Shown: positions 59,161 through 64,000 of the stretch, in pieces | How the letters are laid out: every line of letters begins with the position of its first letter | How positions within the stretch are numbered: the stretch's first letter is position 1 | Source of the DNA: Nonomuraea pusilla | Lineage (GTDB): Bacteria; Actinomycetota; Actinomycetes; Streptosporangiales; Streptosporangiaceae | Assembly (NCBI RefSeq): GCF_900109355.1 | Contig: NZ_FOBF01000015.1 | Span: forward strand, 62,001-126,000 | Length of the DNA stretch: 64,000 bases | Reading direction: 5' to 3' | Translations under genes and position numbers: made by a program | Notes under the pieces: model-generated | What the model saw: only the letters and a program-made list of their open reading frames with translations | Told to the model about the DNA's origin: nothing | The model's database searches: none

Positions 59161-62100
59161 ACGCCCCGGACCGCCCGGCGGCCGCGAGCCTGGCGCGGGC
59201 GGTCCGCGCCCAGTGCGGCGAGCCGACCAGCTCGGCCACCCGCACCGCCTGCGCGTAGTGCGCGGAAGGGTCGCGGCCGAGCAACCGCGCGAGGTCGCCC
59301 AGCACCAGCGCGACCGGCCCGAGCGTGACCGATCCGCAGTGCATGCCGCCCATCTCGCCGTCCCAGGGCAGGAGGTTCTCGTACGTGCGCCCGGCCACGG
59401 CGCGGTCGCCCAGGAGCACCGCGGTCCCGCCGCGCATCGTCTGCCAGAGCAGCCAGTAGTAGTCGAGTGGCAGGACGGCGTCTGGACGCCAGACGCGCCT
59501 GGCCCCCTCCAGGTCGCCGGTGGCGGCGAGCGCCGCCGCGTACAGCTCGGAGGTGCCGTTGTTGCCGAGCCGCCCATGGACCCCGGCCAGCTCGGCGAGC
59601 GAGCGGTGGGCGTCGCCGCGGGCCAGGCGCACCGTGAACCTGGCCAGCGCCGCCATCCCCTGCGCGTTGACGCCGCCGTGCTCGCCCATCTCGTCCAGCA
59701 GCCTCGTGTACGTGTCCTCGGCGCCGTCGAAGTCGCCCTCGACGAGCCGGCGCAGCGCGCCGAACAGCGTCAGCACCACCAGCGCCTGCCCGAGCTGCCC
59801 ACTGGTGGACATCTCGACGCCGAGGTCGGCGTGGCGCTGGGCGGCGGCCAGGTCGCCTCGGCCGAGCGCGGCCATGAGGCGGCACAGGTGGCCCAGCGTG
59901 AGGTAGCCGACCAGCCGGTGCGCCGTGCCGAGCTCCAGGAGCTCCGCGCCGATGGCGTCCAGCTCGTCCCTGCGGTGCGGCGCGAGCACCGTGAAGTAGC
60001 GGGCGTTGAGCGCCAGGCAGAGCAGGTCGGGACGGCCGAGGCGGCGCGCGACGGCCACGGCCTCGGTGCCCGCGGCGGCGACCCGCTCGTCGTCGTGGCC
60101 CTCCAGCGCGAACACGAGCGCGGCCAGCAGGCGGCAGCGGGTGGCGTCGTCGTGGCCGGCGGCGAGCTCCGCCTCCACGGCCGCCACGAACGGCGCGTCG
60201 TAGCGCGTGTCGGGCTGGATCGTCCAGGTGACGGGGGCGTCGTACGAGGTGAGCGCCCTGGCGGTGCGTGAGGTGCGCAACCCGGTCCGCGCGGCCTCCT
60301 CCCTGGCGGTGCGTGAGGTGCGCAACCCGGTCCGCACGGCCTCCTCCCTGACGGCGAGCGCGCCCGCGACGTCGCCCGCGTGGCCGAGCGCGGACACCAG
60401 GCCGCACAGCAGGTCGAGCCGGGTCTCGTCGTCGGCGGCGTGCTCCAGGGCGGCCCGCAGGAGCGCGGCCGCCTCCCTGTGGGCGTGCAGCCCGGTGGCC
60501 TGCGCCGCGGCGGCGCTCGCGTACCTGACGGCGCTCGGCGCGGCGGCCTCCAGCGCGTGGCGGGCCAGCGCGGCCACGTCGCCGGGACGCAGCCGCTCCA
60601 GCGCGGCGAGGACGCGGCCGTGCAGGCGGGTGCGGCGGATGCGCGGGGTCTCCTCGTAGAGCGCCTGCCTGACGAGGACGTGCGTGAAGCGCACGCGGCC
60701 GGGTCCCGGCTCGGTGAGCAGCCCGGTCACGACGCCCGCCTCCAGGCCGTCGAGCACGGTGTCCTCGTCGCCGTCGTGCAGGGCGACGAGGACGTCCACG
60801 CGGGCGTCCCTGCCGACGACGGCGGCGTTGCGCAGCACGGTCTGGGCGGTGGCGGGCAGCCTGGTGATCCTGCGGCGGATGGTGTCGCGCACACCGGGCG
60901 GCAGCGTGCCCGCCGCTGCCGGGCCCTCGGAGGCGAGGAGCCTCGCGATCTCGCTGACGAACAGCGGGTTGCCCAGGGTGCGATCGAGGACGGTGCGGAC
61001 GGTGGCGTCGTCCACGTCGTGCCCGGCGTGGCGGCGCAGCAGCGCGGCGACGGCCTCCTCGTCGAGGCCGCCCAGCTCCAGGTGGCGGCTTGAGCCGGCG
61101 AGGGCGGCGACGGTGGCGCGCAGCTCCTCGGTGGCCTCGGCGGGGCGGTGGGTGGCGACCACGAGGAGCCGTTCGGCGCGCGGCAGGTGCCGCAGCAGGT
61201 GCAGGGTCTCGCCGTCGGCGCGGTGCACGTCCTCCAGGACGACGAGCAGCGGCCCGCCCGCAGCGCCGGTTCCGCCGCCGGGACCGCCGCCGGGTCCGGC
61301 GACGTAGCCGGTGAGGTAGTCGGCGAGGGCCCTCGCGAGCTGGAACTGGCTGGGGATCGGCGTGCCGTCGCGCAGCAGGGGCGCCAACCGGCCCAGGCCG
61401 GCGGGCGGCTCGGCGGCGGACGGCTCGGTCACGGAGCACTGGGCCCCGGGCGGCTCGGTCACGGGCGGCTCGGTCCCGGACGGCTCGGTGGTGGTCAGGT
61501 GGCGGAGGATCTCGCTCCAGGCCCAGGCGGGCGGCGCGTCGCCGTCGATCTCCGGGCAGCGTCCGAACGCGACGCGCCAGCCGCGCGCGGCCAGGTCGGC
61601 GGCGAACGCCTCCGCGAGGGCGCTCTTGCCGGCGCCCGGCTCGCCGCCCAGCCACACGGTGGTGCCGGCGGCGCGTTCCGCCTCCTCCAGCAGCAGCGCC
61701 AGCTCCCGGGCGCGTCCGAGGATCCGGGGTTCGCGCGGGGGTGCGGTCCGTACGGGGGCGGGCTCGGCGACCTCGGGCGCCTGCGGCGGCGCGGCGGCGT
61801 CGGGCGCCTGCGGGGGCTCGGTGACCTCGGGCGCCTGCAGGGAGGCGGACTGGCGCAGGATGTCCTGTTCGAGGGCGCGCAGCGCGGGCCCTGGATCGAC
61901 GCCCAGCTCGCGGGCGAGGTTCTCGCGGGCCTTGCGCAGCACGCCGAGCGCCGCCGCCTGGCTGCCCGTACGGTAGAGGGCGAGGGCCAGCAGACGGACG
62001 GCGTTCTCGCGCAGCGGGTGGGCGTTGGCGTGGCGGCGCAGCTCGGGTACGGCCTCGGCGTGGCGTCCCAGCAGGAGCGCGGCCTCGGCCCGGTACTCGA

Positions 62101-62596
62101 CGGCGATGAGCTGGAGTTCGGCCAGCCTGGCGGCCTCGTCGGCGGCCCAGGGGCCGGAGAACCCGGCGTAGGCGGGCCCGCTCCACAGGCCGAGCGCCTC
62201 GTTGAGCAGGGCGTGCGCGGCGGCGCCTTCGCGGCGCTTGAGCGCGGCGCCCGCCGTGTCGATCAGGCGGGGCAGCCGCCAGGCGTCCACGGCGTCGTCG
62301 GGCAGGCGCAGGCGGTAGCCGGGCGGGGCGCTGACGAGCACGGTGGCGGGCGCGCGGGGCGGGCGGCCGGGTTCGAGGGCGCGGCGCAGGTTGGAGACGT
62401 ACACCTGGAGCGCGGCCAGGGCCTTGGGCGGCGGCTGCCCCTGCCAGAGGTCCTCGATGAACCGGTCGGTGGACACGACCTGGCCGCCGGCGGCGACCAG
62501 CCGGGCGAGGACGGACCGCTGCCGGGCCGACCCGAGGTCCACGGGCGTGCCGTCCATCACCGCGTGGAGCGGTCCAAGGATGTGGATGCCGAGCAT
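59141..62596 (-). CDS. BTAD/SARP-type regulator with AAA ATPase domain (AfsR-like)
   Basis: A 1151-residue regulator. Residues 1-95 are an OmpR-type winged helix (LGPLHAVMDGTPVDLGSARQ), residues about 100-245 the BTAD helical domain (AHALLNEALGLWSG), a Pro-rich linker follows, and near residue 315 Walker A WLGGEPGAGKSAL starts the ATPase. The C-terminal half is TPR-like. Such proteins activate secondary metabolism or respond to envelope signals. The gene has an in-frame 45-bp tandem duplication. AGGAGG precedes ATG 62596. The targets are unknown. Confidence 0.92.
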   Translation of the reverse strand: MLGIHILGPLHAVMDGTPVDLGSARQRSVLARLVAAGGQVVSTDRFIEDLWQGQPPPKALAALQVYVSNLRRALEPGRPPRAPATVLVSAPPGYRLRLPDDAVDAWRLPRLIDTAGAALKRREGAAAHALLNEALGLWSGPAYAGFSGPWAADEAARLAELQLIAVEYRAEAALLLGRHAEAVPELRRHANAHPLRENAVRLLALALYRTGSQAAALGVLRKARENLARELGVDPGPALRALEQDILRQSASLQAPEVTEPPQAPDAAAPPQAPEVAEPAPVRTAPPREPRILGRARELALLLEEAERAAGTTVWLGGEPGAGKSALAEAFAADLAARGWRVAFGRCPEIDGDAPPAWAWSEILRHLTTTEPSGTEPPVTEPPGAQCSVTEPSAAEPPAGLGRLAPLLRDGTPIPSQFQLARALADYLTGYVAGPGGGPGGGTGAAGGPLLVVLEDVHRADGETLHLLRHLPRAERLLVVATHRPAEATEELRATVAALAGSSRHLELGGLDEEAVAALLRRHAGHDVDDATVRTVLDRTLGNPLFVSEIARLLASEGPAAAGTLPPGVRDTIRRRITRLPATAQTVLRNAAVVGRDARVDVLVALHDGDEDTVLDGLEAGVVTGLLTEPGPGRVRFTHVLVRQALYEETPRIRRTRLHGRVLAALERLRPGDVAALARHALEAAAPSAVRYASAAAAQATGLHAHREAAALLRAALEHAADDETRLDLLCGLVSALGHAGDVAGALAVREEAVRTGLRTSRTAREEAARTGLRTSRTARALTSYDAPVTWTIQPDTRYDAPFVAAVEAELAAGHDDATRCRLLAALVFALEGHDDERVAAAGTEAVAVARRLGRPDLLCLALNARYFTVLAPHRRDELDAIGAELLELGTAHRLVGYLTLGHLCRLMAALGRGDLAAAQRHADLGVEMSTSGQLGQALVVLTLFGALRRLVEGDFDGAEDTYTRLLDEMGEHGGVNAQGMAALARFTVRLARGDAHRSLAELAGVHGRLGNNGTSELYAAALAATGDLEGARRVWRPDAVLPLDYYWLLWQTMRGGTAVLLGDRAVAGRTYENLLPWDGEMGGMHCGSVTLGPVALVLGDLARLLGRDPSAHYAQAVRVAELVGSPHWARTARARLAAAGRSGASTGRRR
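60256..60345 (-). repeat. In-frame 45-bp tandem duplication inside the BTAD regulator
   Basis: 60256-60300 and 60301-60345 differ by one base (GCGCGG versus GCACGG). They encode two copies of EEAxRTGLRTSRTAR in the TPR-like half. A partial third unit follows (CCCTGACGG). The near identity implies a recent slippage event. Confidence 0.85.
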
Positions 62597-62608
62597 GGAC
62601 CCTCCTTT

Positions 62609-63133
62609 TCAGTATCGGTAGAAGCCGGCGAAGTCGGTTTTTCGCCGGATATCGTCAATGCGCACCAGGGCGCCGGTCTCGGGCGCGTTCATCATCCTGC
62701 CGCCGCCGAGATAGATGCCTACATGGTGAGTTTTGATAGCTTCTTTTGTGATTTTTCCGAAGAAAACCAGGTCGCCGGGGAGCGCCCGGTCCACCCTGCG
62801 CAGCCGCCGTACGTGGTCGTCGGTGTTGCCTGGCCCCAGGACGTCGCGGCCGTGCGCGAGGGCGTAGACCCAGCGCGTGAGGCCCGAGCAGTCGAGGCCC
62901 CGGGTGTCGGCGGCCGGGCAGGGCGTGATGCGGCCCCGGTAGCCGGCGCAGGTGCCCTTGGACGGTCCGGGGTCCTCGGCGTGGCCGCCGCCCCACGAGT
63001 AGACGACGCCGAGCCGCTCGATCTCGTACGAGATGCGGACGATCCGCGGCTGCAGATACGTGATGGGCGCGGACGCCGCGGCGGCCAGCAGGACCAGCAC
63101 CGCCACCCCGACCGGCCACCGCTTCACCCTCAT
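62609..63133 (-). CDS. NlpC/P60-family cell-wall peptidase
   Basis: A 174-residue protein with a short N-terminal hydrophobic segment (VGVAVLVLLAAAASAPITYL) that may be a signal or anchor. The catalytic cysteine is in GLDCSGLTRWVYAL, the histidine in THHVGIYLGGG, and a polar third residue follows in MMNAPETG. Members cleave stem peptides of peptidoglycan. The start is taken as ATG 63133. It is followed by GH25 on the same strand, so both may modify the wall. Confidence 0.86.
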   Translation of the reverse strand: MRVKRWPVGVAVLVLLAAAASAPITYLQPRIVRISYEIERLGVVYSWGGGHAEDPGPSKGTCAGYRGRITPCPAADTRGLDCSGLTRWVYALAHGRDVLGPGNTDDHVRRLRRVDRALPGDLVFFGKITKEAIKTHHVGIYLGGGRMMNAPETGALVRIDDIRRKTDFAGFYRY

Positions 63134-63194
63134 GGCCCCGGTTGCTCCCTCGTTCACGGGAATGCCGGAACTGATCCTGCCTTACTGCGCTTTA

Positions 63195-64000
63195 TCACGC
63201 TTTAAGAGTCAGTTTCACCGAGCCAACCGTGAAACGCATGCCCACGGCGCCCTTGCCCTTCGGCTTCGTGGTGAACGTGAACGTGACCTTCCTGCCGCGC
63301 GGCAGCTCGCCGATCCTGCACCGGACGGCCGTGCCGCTGAACGTGCAGCCCGGAGCCCTGACCACCCGCTGGCCGCCGAACGCCCGGCCCGAGACCGTGA
63401 CGTCCGTGACCGGGTGCGGCCCGGTGTTGGAGACCGTGACGCGGTAGGTCGTCCTGCTCCTGGCCGCGCCCGCGACCGTGACCTCGGCCGGAGGGTTGGC
63501 CAGCTCCTTGAGCTGCGACTCGGAGCCGTTGAAGCTGTTCCCGCCGCCCACCAGGGGGCCCTTCTCCGCCGACTGCCAGAACGTGTGGGACGTCCAGCTC
63601 TTGGGGAGCTCGCCCGGTTCGCTCCCCCAGCGGGCCAGCCACAGCGGGTGCGCGGAGAAGGCGTCGGAGTCGCCCGTGCAGGTGCGCCACCAGCTCGTGG
63701 TCGTGTAGATGATCGCGTTCCTGCCGGTGCCCTGGCGGTACTTCTTCGTGAAGCCCTTGATCCAGGCGACCGTGTCCTCCGGGGACAGGTCGTAGCAGGT
63801 GTTCTTGCCGTTCTTGTCCTTGTACGGGTTGTCCTCCAGGTCGAGGACGCCCGGCAGGGTCTGCCCGTCGCGCAGCCAGGCGCCGCCGTTGCGCAGGAAG
63901 TGCTCCGCCTGCGCCGCGCCGTCGGACTCGTGCGGCTGGGCGAGGTGGTAGGCGCCGCGCAGCAGGCCCGCCCCCACGGCCCCGTCGAACTGGGAGGAGA
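63195..64000 (-). CDS. GH25-family lysozyme (partial, 5' end beyond window)
   Basis: A glycoside hydrolase family 25 muramidase. Residues read upstream of 63977 (SSQFDGAVGAGLLRGAYHLA) continue in frame to the edge, so the gene is cut at the window end. The catalytic DxE is DLEDNPYK, with later QSAEKG as in the family. A C-terminal beta-sandwich (TYRVTVSNTGPHPVTDVTVSG) of the DUF11/CARDB type may aid binding. It is 61 bp from the NlpC gene, and both could act in wall turnover. Confidence 0.88.
   Translation of the reverse strand, partial: SSQFDGAVGAGLLRGAYHLAQPHESDGAAQAEHFLRNGGAWLRDGQTLPGVLDLEDNPYKDKNGKNTCYDLSPEDTVAWIKGFTKKYRQGTGRNAIIYTTTSWWRTCTGDSDAFSAHPLWLARWGSEPGELPKSWTSHTFWQSAEKGPLVGGGNSFNGSESQLKELANPPAEVTVAGAARSRTTYRVTVSNTGPHPVTDVTVSGRAFGGQRVVRAPGCTFSGTAVRCRIGELPRGRKVTFTFTTKPKGKGAVGMRFTVGSVKLTLKA

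Noticed and set aside
58701..62186. A 1161-residue minus-strand frame overlapping the BTAD regulator
   Set aside because: It is an out-of-frame shadow, Arg/Ala/Pro-rich with no motifs, while the regulator frame has clear domains and a ribosome site.

Overview
The window is about 72% G+C, uses many GTG starts (and some TTG), has near-saturated third-codon G/C, and carries mycothiol-type, BTAD/SARP, LuxR-ATPase, hadAB and DUF-type genes typical of actinomycetes. Gene content and the tRNA-rpmG-hadAB-murB cluster suggest a Streptosporangiaceae-like actinobacterium. That placement is inference; there is no rRNA in the window. No integrase, transposase, CRISPR array or large biosynthetic cluster was found.

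Layout. 0-9.4 kb: housekeeping and accessory enzymes (two SDR/epimerase proteins, DHA2 drug exporter, NCS1 permease, alkyl-sulfatase-like hydrolase, HAD phosphatase, PRPP synthetase, nucleotidyltransferase). 9.4-16.7 kb: regulator/effector modules read outward from compact operators. These are TetR/azoreductase/SMR exporter around a perfect 19-bp inverted repeat, TetR/FAD monooxygenase, and a secreted hydrolase facing a NarL-type two-component system. 16.7-22.5 kb: a five-gene peptide-type ABC importer whose genes all overlap by 4 bp and whose binding protein appears anchored by a C-terminal membrane helix. 22.6-33 kb: amino-acid permease, lipB, PspC, AraC, a frameshifted NAD(P)-binding gene, uppP, and serine hydrolase/PadR and MFS/ArsR pairs.

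33-46 kb: hrpB-type helicase with a repeat-encoded linker in a translationally coupled ArsR-HrpB-unknown operon; a PLP enzyme and an amidase whose start codons share one CATG; a deoC-ALDH-(small ORF)-short ALDH operon for deoxyribose catabolism; a 48-codon gene and a large LuxR-family ATPase regulator. 46-50.5 kb: conserved core: a TMEM165/GDT1 Mn exporter behind a yybP-ykoY-type manganese riboswitch, murB, hadB, hadA, rpmG and tRNA-Met(CAT).

50.5-58.1 kb: an accessory block inserted between tRNA-Met and tRNA-Thr(GGT). It holds DUF1275, EamA/LysR, a DUF1579-like protein, a decayed MFS fragment, a secreted four-repeat cysteine protein, a GT-C membrane glycosyltransferase, an SRPBCC fragment and a sigma-like fragment. 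58.1-64 kb: hemerythrin protein, a 1151-aa BTAD regulator, an NlpC/P60 peptidase and a GH25 lysozyme that runs off the window.

The most noteworthy observations are the repeat protein with paired cysteine loss, the manganese riboswitch with a competing hairpin, the minisatellite-encoded insertion in the helicase, the long palindromic TetR operator over an azoreductase/SMR operon, and the tRNA-bounded accessory block with gene fragments.
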